A stretch of 64,000 nucleotides of DNA from Thermohalobaculum sp039815685. GTDB lineage: Bacteria; Pseudomonadota; Alphaproteobacteria; Rhodobacterales; Rhodobacteraceae. The position numbers were made by a program, and so were the translations under genes. This document shows positions 31,276-39,372 of this stretch, in pieces; within the stretch, counting starts at the first letter, position 1, and each line of letters begins with the position of its first letter. The stretch is taken from positions 37,435-101,434 of the forward strand of contig JBCBYV010000018.1 of assembly GCA_039815685.1 (NCBI GenBank), read 5' to 3'. A model generated the notes under the pieces. It made no database searches. It saw nothing but the letters and a program-made list of their open reading frames with translations, and was not told the DNA's origin.

Positions 31276-31980
31276 ATGACGAAGAGGCACACCTCCGCGG
31301 CCGTGATCGCCGCCCTGTTCGCCGTCCCCTTTGCGGGGCTCTGGTCTCCTTCGGCGCTGGCGCAGGGCACGCCGCCGACGCTCCCGGATCTCGAACAGGA
31401 GGAGCCAGCGCTCCCACAGCCGCCCGCCGAACTGCCGCCGGCGGCCGAGCTCGAGGATGAGGGGCTAGAAGGGCTCGATCTGCCGTCGGACGAACTGGGG
31501 CGGGAAGCGCAGCTCGACGCGCTCTTCAGCCAGCTCGCCAATGCGGATAACCCCAACTGGCCCGTGATCCAGGCACAGATCTGGCGCGTCTGGCGCCGGT
31601 CCGGCAGCGACAGCATGGATCTCCTCCTTGCCCGCGGGATGGAGGCGATGGAGGCAAAGGACTTCGCGGCGGCGGAGATGCATCTCTCCGATCTCGTTCG
31701 CCTAGCCCCGGAGTTTGCCGAAGGCTGGAACCAGCGCGCGACCCTCTACTTCATCATGGAGGATTACGGCCGGTCGGTCGCCGATATCGAAGCGGTGCTG
31801 GCGCTCGAGCCGCGGCATTTCGGGGCACTCGCAGGCCTCGGGATCATCCTCGACCGCACGGGCTATGATAAGGGCGCCCTCGACGCCTATCGCCGCGTGC
31901 TGGAGCTGCACCCCAACATGCCGGGTGCCCAGAAGGGCGTGGAGAAGCTGAGCCCGGATGTCGATGGCCGGGAGCTCTAA
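31276..31980 (+). CDS. Exported tetratricopeptide-repeat protein
   Basis: The 234-residue protein has a signal peptide (cleavage near ALAQG, about 30), then a Pro/Glu/Leu-rich acidic spacer (about 32-75), then three to four TPR units between about 100 and 225, for example ARGMEAMEAKDFAAAEMHLSDLVRLAPEF, ATLYFIMEDYGRSVADIEAVLALEP and GIILDRTGYDKGALDAYRRVLELHPNMP. TPR units bind other proteins; the partner is unknown. The gene is divergent from the SCP2 gene, 86 bases away. The start at ATG 31276 puts the signal peptide at the N-terminus. Confidence 0.85.
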   Translation: MTKRHTSAAVIAALFAVPFAGLWSPSALAQGTPPTLPDLEQEEPALPQPPAELPPAAELEDEGLEGLDLPSDELGREAQLDALFSQLANADNPNWPVIQAQIWRVWRRSGSDSMDLLLARGMEAMEAKDFAAAEMHLSDLVRLAPEFAEGWNQRATLYFIMEDYGRSVADIEAVLALEPRHFGALAGLGIILDRTGYDKGALDAYRRVLELHPNMPGAQKGVEKLSPDVDGREL

Positions 31981-32053
31981 CCCCTGACACGGCCTTGTTG
32001 TGCGAGGCATCCGCAGGCGCTATCTGAAGCACCAGCGAGCAATGGAGGACGGT

Positions 32054-32152
32054 ATGAGCCTGGCTGCCAAAAGGGTGAATACCGACACTACGACGCGCTT
32101 CGCGGGGACGGTGATGAAGAGCGTCATCCATGCGCGGTCCGGGACGGCATGA
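32054..32152 (+). CDS. Possible very small protein before the helicase gene
   Basis: A 32-codon frame starts with ATG at 32054 behind GGAGGACGGT, a strong ribosome binding site. The product (MSLAAKRVNTDTTTRF...) is basic, has no membrane segment and matches nothing I know. Its codon use is less GC-biased than that of neighbouring genes. It lies in the 259-base gap between the TPR and helicase genes and could be a leader peptide. The only support is the binding site. Confidence 0.25.
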   Translation: MSLAAKRVNTDTTTRFAGTVMKSVIHARSGTA

Positions 32153-32239
32153 CGCCCGCGAAGGTCGAGACCGCGACATTCATTTTCTGACCACGGCCGC
32201 CTCTGCCCTGACTAGACTGCACCGATTTCAGGCGAGCCG

Positions 32240-35200
32240 ATGACCGAAGGGTCATCCATGTCCCGCGAAGAAGATCCCGAAGCCGCCCTGGCACGAGCGC
32301 TCGATGCGCTCGAGGCTGAACGTCGGGCGGCCGAGACGCCCGAGGACGTCGCTGAACGTGCGAGGCGCGAGGCGCGGCGGGCAGCGGTGGAGGCCGAGAT
32401 TGCGGCTCGCCGCGCAGCGGGGCCCGCGCCGGCCGCTCCCTTCGCCAGCGCCGCAGCTGCCGCCGAGGAGGTTCCCGGAGAAAGTTCGGTCACCGCCGTT
32501 CTCGGCCCGACGAACACCGGCAAGACGCATTACGCGATCGAACGAATGCTGTCCTATCGGACCGGCGTAATGGGACTGCCGCTCCGGCTTCTGGCGCGCG
32601 AGGTCTATGACAAGGTCGTCGCCGCGCGCGGACCCAACGCCGCGGCCCTCATCACCGGCGAGGAGAAGATCGTGCCGGGCCGGGCGCAGTATTTCATCTG
32701 CACGGTCGAGGCGATGCCGCTCGATGGCCTGGCTGACTTCGTAGCGGTCGATGAGATCCAGCTCTGCGCGGACCCCGATCGTGGGCATGTCTTCACCGAC
32801 CGACTGCTGAACGCTCGCGGGCGGTTCGAGACGCTGTTCATGGGCTCGGACGTCGCGCGCCCGCGCATCGCCGCTCTCGTGCCGAAGGCGCGCTTTCTCA
32901 GCCGCGAGCGGTTCTCGACACTCTCCTATGCCGGTCAGAAGAAGATCAGCCGGCTGAAGGCACGCACGGCCGTGGTCGCCTTCTCCGTCGATCAGGTCTA
33001 CGCCATCGCGGAGCTCATCCGCCGCCAACGGGGCGGCGCCGCGGTCGTGATGGGTGCGCTCAGCCCCCGCACGCGGAACGCCCAGGTCGCGCTCTACCAG
33101 AACGGCGATGTGGACTACCTCGTGGCAACGGATGCCATCGGCATGGGGCTGAACCTCGATGTCGATCACATCGCCTTCGCCGGCACGTCCAAATTCGACG
33201 GGCGGCGGACGCGAAGCCTCCTGCCGAACGAGATCGGCCAAATCGCGGGTCGCGCAGGCCGCTACACGAAGGACGGCAGCTTCGGCGTGACAGGTGAGGC
33301 TCGGCCCTTCGACGAGGATCTGGTCGAAGCCATCGAGAACCACCGCTTCAAGCCCCTCGAGCGTCTCATGTGGCGTAACGCCAAGCTCGAATTCGGCACG
33401 GTGCCGCTGCTCCTTGAATGCCTCGAGATGGCGCCGGCCAATGACAACCTGTCGCGAGCACGCGAGGCTGCGGACATGGCGGCCCTGCGCCTTCTCTGGG
33501 ACGATCCGGAGATCGCGGGCATCGCGCGCCACCCAACCCGCGTTCGCCTCCTCTGGGATGTCTGCCAGGTGCCGGATTTCCGAAAGGTGATGACCGGCGA
33601 TCATGTGGCCTTGCTCGGTCGGATTTACCGTTTCCTGACTGACGGCCCCGGGGTAATACCCGCCGAGTGGCTTGCGGCCCAGGTGAAGCGGCTGGACCGG
33701 GTAGACGGTGACATCGATGCGCTGTCGAAGCGTCTCGCATTCATCCGCACCTGGACTTATGTGGCCAACCGGGCCGGCTGGCTAGAACACCCGGCCGAGT
33801 GGCGAGAGGCCACGCGCGCCGTGGAGGACAGGCTGTCGGATGCGCTGCATCAGCGGCTGACGCAGCGGTTCGTAGACCGGCGCACGAGTGTGCTCATGCG
33901 CCGGCTGAAGCAGAAGGAGCGGCTCGTGGCGGAAGTCGGCGAGAACGGTGAAGTGACGGTCGAAGGCGAGTTTGTCGGCAAGCTGTCTGGCTTCAGGTTC
34001 ACCGCGGACGAGAAAGCCTCGGGCGCGGAGTTGCAGGTCCTCAAGACGGCGTCGCTCTCGGCTTTGCAGGCGGAGTTCGCTCGGCGGGCCGACAAGCTCT
34101 ACCTCTCGCCCGATGGCGAGATCGCGTTGACCGAGCAGGGCGGGCTCATGTGGGGCACCGACGCGATCGGCCGGGTGATCAAGGGCGACGGCGTGCTCGC
34201 GCCCAAGGTCGAGGTCTTCGTCGACGATATCGCCGAGGCCTCCGTGACGGAGAAGGTCGAGCGACGCCTCTCTCACTGGCTCGACCGGCGGGTGAAGGCG
34301 CTTTTCGAGCCGATGCTGGCGATGCAGGCGGATGAGACGGTGACCGGGCTCGCCCGCGGTGTCTCCTTCCAGATAGGCGAGGCGATGGGTGTCATCCCGC
34401 GCCGGGAGATCGCCGAGGACATCAAGGCGCTCGGTCAGGAGGAGCGTGCGCTCCTGAGAAAGCACGGTGTGCGCTTCGGCCAGCACCACATTTTCATGCC
34501 CGCGCTCCTGAAGCCCGCGCCCACGCGCCTTCGCCTCGTGCTCTGGGGGCTGTGGGAGGGCCTGGAAGAGCTGCCGCCCCCGCCACCAGCGGGCCACGTG
34601 ACCGTGCCTGTCACCGAGGGCAATCCGAATGCGGTCTACTACACCAAGGCCGGCTATCGTCTCGCCGGCAAGCGCGCTGTCAGGATCGACATGCTGGAGC
34701 GGCTCGCGGATATGATCCGGCCGCTCGACCAGCGGGCAGGGTTCGAGGCAACGCCGGACATGCTCTCGATCACCGGCTGTACGCTGGAGCAGTTCGCAGA
34801 GCTGATGCAGGGCCTCGGTTACCAGACGGAGCGTGGGGAGCGACCGAAACCCGCCCGCGTCGCCTCAAAGCCCGAGGAAGCCGCGACGCCGCCCGAAAGC
34901 GCGGCCGAACTCACGCCGGAGACGGCGCCTGAGGCGGCGGAGGAGACGGCAACCGACGCCGGGTCGACGAGCGCCAACGCCACCGAGGTGGAGGCGAGCG
35001 AGCCCAACCTAGCGACCGATGCGCCGGCGGCCGGGGAGGCGGAGACTGCCCCTGACGTGACGGACGCAGTGGCGGGAGAAACTGACGCTGCTGACGCACC
35101 GGTTGTTCCAGCTGACGACCCACCCACCGAGGCGGCCTCCTCCGAGCCGGCGGCTACAGCGGAGCCCTCCGCAACGTCCGGCGAGGGTCCGGGTGGCGAG

Positions 35201-35773
35201 GAGACACAGGCGCCGCCGTCGACCGATGCTGTGGCGCCGGACGCGACAGCGGAGGCGGCACCTGAAGCGGATGGCGCGCAGGACCCCGCCTCTTCGGAAG
35301 CCGAGGAGCCGGCCGCGAACGCCGTGACGGGAGAGGAGGAGATCGAGGTCTTCTACACCTTCACGCTCCGCCCCCGTGGACGGCCCCAGCGCGGGGGCCC
35401 ACGCGGCGCAGGGGCCGGCGAGGGTGGTGGCGGACGTCGCCGCGGCGCGTCTCGCGGTGAGCAGGGCGAGCAGCGCGGCGATGCCGGCGGTGAGCGGCGC
35501 CGTGGCAAGGGCGGTGGCCAGCAGCGGCGCGACGGTCAGCAAGGCGATGGCGAGGCTGCGCGGGCTGGGACAGGTGGCGGCAAACCCGGTGGCAAGGGTG
35601 CGCGCGGGCCCAAAGGCGAGCGCTCACGCGGTGGGCCGGACCGCGGCACCGAGCGCGGCTACGACCGCAACAAGAGCGGTGGCGCAAAGGGGGGCGGCAA
35701 GGACCGCAAGGCCGACCGCCCGATCGATCCGGACAGCCCCTTCGCGATTCTGCAGCAGCTCAAGAACAAGTAG
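32240..35773 (+). CDS. SUV3-like DExH RNA helicase with long disordered tail
   Basis: The 1177-residue protein has a helical Ala/Glu/Arg-rich N-terminus (1-80), then a superfamily 2 helicase core with motif I GPTNTGKT (89-96), motif II DEIQ (171-174), ATDAIGMGLNLDVDHIAF, and motif VI QIAGRAGR (334-341). These match the mitochondrial SUV3 RNA helicase and its alphaproteobacterial relatives, which act in RNA decay. Residues to about 860 complete the SUV3-type C-terminal part. The last 300 residues are an Ala/Glu/Thr-rich acidic stretch followed by a Gly/Arg/Lys-rich stretch with RGG-like units, likely to bind RNA. ATG 32258 is an alternative start. The S4 protein gene begins three bases after the stop. 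Confidence 0.9.
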   Translation: MTEGSSMSREEDPEAALARALDALEAERRAAETPEDVAERARREARRAAVEAEIAARRAAGPAPAAPFASAAAAAEEVPGESSVTAVLGPTNTGKTHYAIERMLSYRTGVMGLPLRLLAREVYDKVVAARGPNAAALITGEEKIVPGRAQYFICTVEAMPLDGLADFVAVDEIQLCADPDRGHVFTDRLLNARGRFETLFMGSDVARPRIAALVPKARFLSRERFSTLSYAGQKKISRLKARTAVVAFSVDQVYAIAELIRRQRGGAAVVMGALSPRTRNAQVALYQNGDVDYLVATDAIGMGLNLDVDHIAFAGTSKFDGRRTRSLLPNEIGQIAGRAGRYTKDGSFGVTGEARPFDEDLVEAIENHRFKPLERLMWRNAKLEFGTVPLLLECLEMAPANDNLSRAREAADMAALRLLWDDPEIAGIARHPTRVRLLWDVCQVPDFRKVMTGDHVALLGRIYRFLTDGPGVIPAEWLAAQVKRLDRVDGDIDALSKRLAFIRTWTYVANRAGWLEHPAEWREATRAVEDRLSDALHQRLTQRFVDRRTSVLMRRLKQKERLVAEVGENGEVTVEGEFVGKLSGFRFTADEKASGAELQVLKTASLSALQAEFARRADKLYLSPDGEIALTEQGGLMWGTDAIGRVIKGDGVLAPKVEVFVDDIAEASVTEKVERRLSHWLDRRVKALFEPMLAMQADETVTGLARGVSFQIGEAMGVIPRREIAEDIKALGQEERALLRKHGVRFGQHHIFMPALLKPAPTRLRLVLWGLWEGLEELPPPPPAGHVTVPVTEGNPNAVYYTKAGYRLAGKRAVRIDMLERLADMIRPLDQRAGFEATPDMLSITGCTLEQFAELMQGLGYQTERGERPKPARVASKPEEAATPPESAAELTPETAPEAAEETATDAGSTSANATEVEASEPNLATDAPAAGEAETAPDVTDAVAGETDAADAPVVPADDPPTEAASSEPAATAEPSATSGEGPGGEETQAPPSTDAVAPDATAEAAPEADGAQDPASSEAEEPAANAVTGEEEIEVFYTFTLRPRGRPQRGGPRGAGAGEGGGGRRRGASRGEQGEQRGDAGGERRRGKGGGQQRRDGQQGDGEAARAGTGGGKPGGKGARGPKGERSRGGPDRGTERGYDRNKSGGAKGGGKDRKADRPIDPDSPFAILQQLKNK

Positions 35774-35776
35774 CGC

Positions 35777-36169
35777 GTGGCGTCCGACACATCCGACCGT
35801 CTGCGCATCGACAAGTGGCTCTGGCATGCACGGTTCTTCAAGACGCGGGGGCGCGCGGGCGAGATCGCCGGTTCGGGGCGGCTGCGCCTCAACGGCAAGC
35901 ACTGCACCAAGCCCGCCCAGACGGTCAGCCCCGGCGACGAGCTGAGCTTTCCGCAGGGAACGCGGATCCGTGCGATAAGGGTGGAAGCGATCGGCACACG
36001 CCGCGGCCCGGCAAGCGAAGCCCAGGCCCTCTACACCGATCTCGACCCCGAAGAACCTCGGCCCGTGAGCAGCGAACGCGCCGGAACCGGCGATACCGCA
36101 GAACCCGGGCGCAAGCCCAACAAGAGGGAACGGCGCGAAATTGCCGCGCTGAAGCGGGGTGACCCTTGA
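35777..36169 (+). CDS. S4-domain RNA-binding protein (Hsp15/HslR type)
   Basis: The 130-residue protein has an N-terminal S4 domain (about 7-60): DRLRIDKWLWHARFFKTRGRAGEIAGSGRLRLNGKHC, the pattern of heat-shock protein 15, which binds stalled 50S subunits carrying tRNA. A charged tail ends in a nuclear-like basic stretch NKRERREIAALKRG. It starts with GTG three bases after the helicase stop, so both proteins are made from one message; a helicase and an RNA-binding partner for ribosome or RNA quality control is a reasonable inference. Confidence 0.9.
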   Translation: MASDTSDRLRIDKWLWHARFFKTRGRAGEIAGSGRLRLNGKHCTKPAQTVSPGDELSFPQGTRIRAIRVEAIGTRRGPASEAQALYTDLDPEEPRPVSSERAGTGDTAEPGRKPNKRERREIAALKRGDP

Positions 36170-36265
36170 GCCGCCGGTTGATGAATTGCATATAGCCAGC
36201 GAGCCATCCGCGCTGTCAGGGTCGCTTGACGCCGGAAGCCGGAGACTGACCCTGCGGAGCCTGAT

Positions 36266-36604
36266 ATGACTTACGTCGTCACCGACAATTGCATCATGTG
36301 CAAGTACACCGACTGCGTGGAGGTGTGCCCGGTCGACTGTTTCTACGAAGGCGAGAACATGCTGGTCATCCATCCGGATGAGTGCATCGACTGCGGTGTG
36401 TGCGAACCGGAGTGCCCGGCTGACGCGATCCGGCCCGACACCGAAAGCGGGCTGGAGAAGTGGCTCGAGATCAACAAGAAATACGCCGACGACTGGCCCA
36501 ACCTGACGCAGAAGAAAGATGCGATGGAGGAGGCGGAGAAGTTCGACGGCGAATCGGGAAAGTACGAGGCGCACTTTTCCGAAGCGCCGGGCGACGGCGA
36601 CTAG
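36266..36604 (+). CDS. fdxA: 7Fe ferredoxin FdxA
   Basis: The 112-residue ferredoxin closely follows the Azotobacter FdI pattern. By that pattern Cys9, Cys17 and Cys50 hold the 3Fe-4S cluster and Cys21, Cys40, Cys43 and Cys46 the 4Fe-4S cluster; Cys25 is the extra free cysteine. The C-terminal part (about 60-112) is acidic. It is a low-potential electron carrier in the cytoplasm. In the 96-base gap before it, CAGGGTC (36217-36223) and GACCCTG (36248-36254) form a 7-bp dyad that could fold in the leader. The gene order helicase, S4 protein, fdxA, carD is common in alphaproteobacteria. Confidence 0.96.
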   Translation: MTYVVTDNCIMCKYTDCVEVCPVDCFYEGENMLVIHPDECIDCGVCEPECPADAIRPDTESGLEKWLEINKKYADDWPNLTQKKDAMEEAEKFDGESGKYEAHFSEAPGDGD

Positions 36605-36772
36605 CCGGCGGTATTTGCCGCACTGCACCAGCCAACCCACGGCGACAGCGGGTCTTTTGTGATAACTCGCCGCGCAATGACACGGTTGCGTGGCGCTGCT
36701 GGAATTCTGGGCACTTTTTTGCTATGTTACATTTTATGAAGTGAGGAGAGCCCATTGCAGGCGTGGTCGGAA

Positions 36773-36790
36773 AGACCCCGAATGGGGTCT
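36773..36790. promoter_or_regulatory. Hairpin in the carD leader region
   Basis: AGACCCC and GGGGTCT pair across a four-base loop (GAAT) about 105 bases before carD. A T-rich, promoter-like patch (TTTTTTGCTATGTTACATTTTAT) lies just upstream near 36714-36736. Read on the minus strand the stem is followed by TTCC. It could be a terminator for fdxA or a leader element of carD. Confidence 0.4.
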
Positions 36791-36894
36791 CCTCGTCCCG
36801 AAGTGTGAGAAAGCCGCGACACCATCCTGGCGAAAGCTGAGGGTCGGGGTCGTTTTTGCGCCGGTACGGCCGGCGGCAGGGGCACGGAGAAAAC

Positions 36895-37413
36895 ATGTCG
36901 AAAAAGACCAAGCAGCTCTCGGGTGAATTTCGCGCGAACGACTATGTCGTGTATCCGGCGCACGGGGTCGGCAAAATCGTGTCGATCGAGGAGCAGGAAG
37001 TGGCGGGCATGAAGCTCGAACTCTTCGTGATTTCCTTCGAGAAGGACAAGATGACCCTGCGCGTGCCGACAGCGAAGGCAAACTCGGTGGGCATGCGCGC
37101 GCTGTCGAGCCCGGACCTCGTGACGAAGGCGCTCGAGACACTGCGCGGCCGTGCGAAGATCAAGCGCGCGATGTGGTCGCGCCGCGCTCAGGAGTATGAG
37201 CAGAAGATCAATTCGGGCGATCTGATCTCGATTGCGGAGGTAGTGCGCGATCTATATCGCGCCGGCGATCAGCCGGAGCAGTCGTATTCCGAGCGCCAGC
37301 TCTATGAGGCGGCACTCGAGCGGCTGACACGCGAGCTTGCTGCGGTCGAGGAGCTCGATGAGAGTGCAGCGGCCGAGAAGGTCGATGCCATGCTCGAAGC
37401 GAAAGCCGCCTGA
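36895..37413 (+). CDS. carD: CarD/CdnL-family RNA polymerase-binding transcription factor
   Basis: The 172-residue protein has an N-terminal CarD RNA polymerase-interaction domain (ANDYVVYPAHGVGKIVSIEEQEVAGMKLELFVISF, about 14-48) and a helical C-terminal DNA-binding domain (RAMWSRRAQEYEQKINSGDLISIAEVVRDLYR). CdnL proteins bind the polymerase beta subunit and stabilise open complexes, mainly at rRNA and growth promoters. The ATG at 36895 follows ACGGAGAAAAC. A long leader (290 bases after fdxA) contains a hairpin, and a terminator-like hairpin follows the stop. Confidence 0.95.
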   Translation: MSKKTKQLSGEFRANDYVVYPAHGVGKIVSIEEQEVAGMKLELFVISFEKDKMTLRVPTAKANSVGMRALSSPDLVTKALETLRGRAKIKRAMWSRRAQEYEQKINSGDLISIAEVVRDLYRAGDQPEQSYSERQLYEAALERLTRELAAVEELDESAAAEKVDAMLEAKAA

Positions 37414-37424
37414 TCAGACGATGT

Positions 37425-37445
37425 GCCCGGCCCTCTTGGCCGGGC
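37425..37445 (+). terminator. Hairpin after carD
   Basis: GCCCGGCC and GGCCGGGC form an 8-bp stem with a five-base loop, 11 bases after the carD stop, followed by GCCATTGTTCC. The T-run is weak, but place and strength fit a Rho-independent terminator. Confidence 0.6.
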
Positions 37446-37476
37446 GCCATTGTTCCCTGACGACCGCGCTCGCCCT

Positions 37477-39372
37477 TCAGTCATCCGGCACCAGCGCAAT
37501 CTCCCTCAGACCGATCCCCACGAGCTTCTGCCGCCCCGGTGGAGCGATATCCTTCTGCTTACCCACGCGCAGGGTAAGGTCGAGTGTCGTCGGAAGCGGC
37601 TGAGGGAGCGGAACGCGCGCAGTGCAGCAACCGCCACCCTGACGCTCGCCCGTTCCTTGCCAGATTGCCCCGCCCGAAAGCGCGATCGTTACCGGGCGAG
37701 CCGCGCGGTCAGGAAAGGGCGCCCGCACCCAATCGAGCAGAAGCGCCACGGGACCATTGCCGGCCCGCCCGTCCACCGGCTGGATGCGGAGGCGCGCTTC
37801 CGGAGCGGCGCTCCACACGCCCCAGGGCTCGACCCGGTGCCAACCATCGACGAGAAAACGTCCACCAGTCCCTTCGCCACGTCCGATGCTGTCGCTCCTG
37901 CCCACAGGCAGCACCGGCAGGATCTCCAGCAGCGCCGCCTCAAGCGATGCGTGGGCGCTTCCTCCCGCTGGCGGACAATCCGAGACCGGGTCGAAGGAGG
38001 CGAGATAGCGCCGCCAGATATCGCTCACATCGACATAAGCATGGCTCGCGACATGCCCCCAAGGATCGATCATGTTCCTCAGATGGCCGTCCGCGTCCGG
38101 CACCCGGTCCGGAAAACAGGCAAGCGCGGCAGCACGCTCCCAGGGACGCGTCAGCGGCTGGAGGCGATGCTCCACCTGCCAGGCGTTCTGCAATCCGGTT
38201 GCGGCGGCGGCGAGACCGATCACAGCGGCCGCTCCCCCCCGCAAACCCCGATGCGTCGGCAAGGCAGCGAGTACCAGCACGACCAGCGCAGCCAGCGGCA
38301 GGATCGCCATGCGCGCGTCGAGATAGGCGCAGTCACCCTTATCGAGACACCAGCTCTGCTGTTTCACGGAACTCACGACCGGCAGGGTGAAGAGCGCGAG
38401 GCTGGCCACGGCAAAGAGCGCCGCAAGCCCCGCCACCCGTCGGTCGATGCGGAGCGCCGGAAGAAGTACCAGCGCAGCGGCACCGGCAAGCAACCCACGG
38501 GCAGCCGCTGCGGCAATGCCCTGCCAAGACACATCGAAGTGCGTCAGCCGATATTCGGGTAGCGCCGTGCTCGCGGCGACATGGCCAAGCGCGGCAAGCA
38601 CCATGCGGCCAGGATAGGCCAGCCCGTCTCCGGACACTCCGTCATAGGTACCGCCACTCCACAACCGATAGGCCGCGAGCGGCAGAAGCGCGAGAAGGAG
38701 GACACCAGCCTCCATCCCCGTCGCCCGCAGCGAGATCACGTTCCGGAGCTTCGAAGAGAGCCCGCCCTCGGCCCGTAGACATCGGACAAGCCAGCCCGCA
38801 CCGATCAGCGCCGCACCGAAGAGGAGGGCGTATTCGTGGATCGCAAGGCCCAGGAAGAGCAGCAGCGCGGCAACCGTCCCCCGGAGACCTGCCCCATCCC
38901 CCATCATCATATGCGCGCCGAGGATCAGCAGGAAGACCGGCGCCAGTTGCATGGGAAAGGCATGCGGCGGCAGATGCGGCACGCCGACAGGATGGAGTGC
39001 GCACCAGACCACGAAGACCATTGCCCCCGCGGCCCAGGCGCTGACCCTCGGCGCCCAGGCGCGGGCGAGCCAGACGCCAAAGAGCGCGGCCACCCCGACA
39101 TGCATGAGCGCGAAGACCGCGCGCGCCACCGGATCCCCGGAGAGCCAGGAGCCGAGGGTGTTGAGCGGAAAGATGGTGAGCGCACCCAGCCGCCCATCCC
39201 GCTCCATGATCTCGATGCCCCAGAGCGCGGCGGGCCAGAACCCCTTCAGCGCCTCGCCGAGCCCCTCCACATCGTCGCCCGAGACCCGAAAGCCCGTGGT
39301 CAGCACCGGCAACTGCAACGCCGCAAGACCAAGAAGGCAAAACGCGGCAAGGATGCCGCGCCGGTCAGACAC
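37477..39372 (-). CDS. Large polytopic membrane protein, possible GT-C glycosyltransferase-like
   Basis: The 631-residue protein has about ten to eleven hydrophobic segments in its first 430 residues and a soluble C-terminal part of about 200 residues. I do not recognise the family with certainty. The first extracytoplasmic loop contains SGDDVEGL (Asp33, Asp34), the place and type of the acidic pair in GT-C glycosyltransferases, and the plan of many helices plus a terminal domain fits that group. The GTG start at 39372 overlaps the dapE stop by eight bases, so it is translated with dapE. A role in envelope sugar or lipid transfer is only a suggestion. Confidence 0.7.
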   Translation of the reverse strand: MSDRRGILAAFCLLGLAALQLPVLTTGFRVSGDDVEGLGEALKGFWPAALWGIEIMERDGRLGALTIFPLNTLGSWLSGDPVARAVFALMHVGVAALFGVWLARAWAPRVSAWAAGAMVFVVWCALHPVGVPHLPPHAFPMQLAPVFLLILGAHMMMGDGAGLRGTVAALLLFLGLAIHEYALLFGAALIGAGWLVRCLRAEGGLSSKLRNVISLRATGMEAGVLLLALLPLAAYRLWSGGTYDGVSGDGLAYPGRMVLAALGHVAASTALPEYRLTHFDVSWQGIAAAAARGLLAGAAALVLLPALRIDRRVAGLAALFAVASLALFTLPVVSSVKQQSWCLDKGDCAYLDARMAILPLAALVVLVLAALPTHRGLRGGAAAVIGLAAAATGLQNAWQVEHRLQPLTRPWERAAALACFPDRVPDADGHLRNMIDPWGHVASHAYVDVSDIWRRYLASFDPVSDCPPAGGSAHASLEAALLEILPVLPVGRSDSIGRGEGTGGRFLVDGWHRVEPWGVWSAAPEARLRIQPVDGRAGNGPVALLLDWVRAPFPDRAARPVTIALSGGAIWQGTGERQGGGCCTARVPLPQPLPTTLDLTLRVGKQKDIAPPGRQKLVGIGLREIALVPDD

